Source of the DNA: Spisula solida
Taxonomy: Eukaryota > Mollusca > Bivalvia > Venerida > Mactridae
NCBI GenBank assembly: GCA_947247005.1
Contig: OX365945.1
Location: 34,216,551-34,280,550 of the forward strand
Reading direction: 5' to 3'
Length of the DNA: 64,000 nt
The notes under the pieces were generated by a model that was not told the origin of the DNA, made no database searches, and saw only the letters and a program-made list of their open reading frames with translations. Of this stretch, positions 63,981 through 64,000 are shown piece after piece (position 1 is the stretch's first letter; the number at the start of each line of letters is the position of its first letter). The translations under genes were made by a program, and so were the position numbers.

Positions 63981-64000
63981 TCAACTTAAAATACAGTCAT

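Overview
The window is intron-rich, AT-rich animal DNA, most likely from a lophotrochozoan and probably a bivalve mollusc. This is suggested by the gene content, the tRNA-derived SINEs with A-rich tails, and the many minisatellites and short inverted-repeat elements. No bacterial features are present.

The backbone is one plus-strand gene that enters and leaves the window incomplete: a beta-heavy spectrin (relative of Drosophila karst, C. elegans sma-1 and vertebrate SPTBN5). I reconstructed 18 exons between 151 and 63769, 839 codons with continuous phase. They encode the end of the first calponin-homology (CH) domain, the second CH domain, spectrin repeats 1 to 4, the start of repeat 5, an acidic linker, an SH3 domain and a basic tail. 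Diagnostic residues of successive repeats fall exactly 106 residues apart, which independently supports the exon joins. Two of the introns use GC rather than GT donors.

The SH3 domain is split by a 24.1-kb intron (39416-63531). Inside it, on the opposite strand, lies an intronless class A GPCR gene (43724-45412). Its last codons run into a minisatellite of 42-bp units.

Two introns of the spectrin gene (18.3 kb and 24.1 kb) each hold a copy of the same 6540-bp element (5815-12354 and 52403-58942). It has 24-bp perfect terminal inverted repeats, 3-bp target duplications that differ between copies (TTA, ATA), seven copies of an exact 14-bp subterminal motif on both strands, a decayed minus-strand gene and a 5'-truncated LINE. 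The second copy sits inside one unit of a short tandem duplication; the other unit is an intact empty site. A second transposon (28635-31337; about 380-bp inverted ends, 6-bp target duplication GATGCA) lies in another intron.

The rest is intronic: tandem arrays of 16, 36, 25, 37, 53, 45, 37, 42 and 34 bp, SINEs, three dispersed repeat families and several MITE-like inverted-repeat elements. Long open frames inside arrays whose unit is a multiple of three are artefacts and are not annotated as genes.
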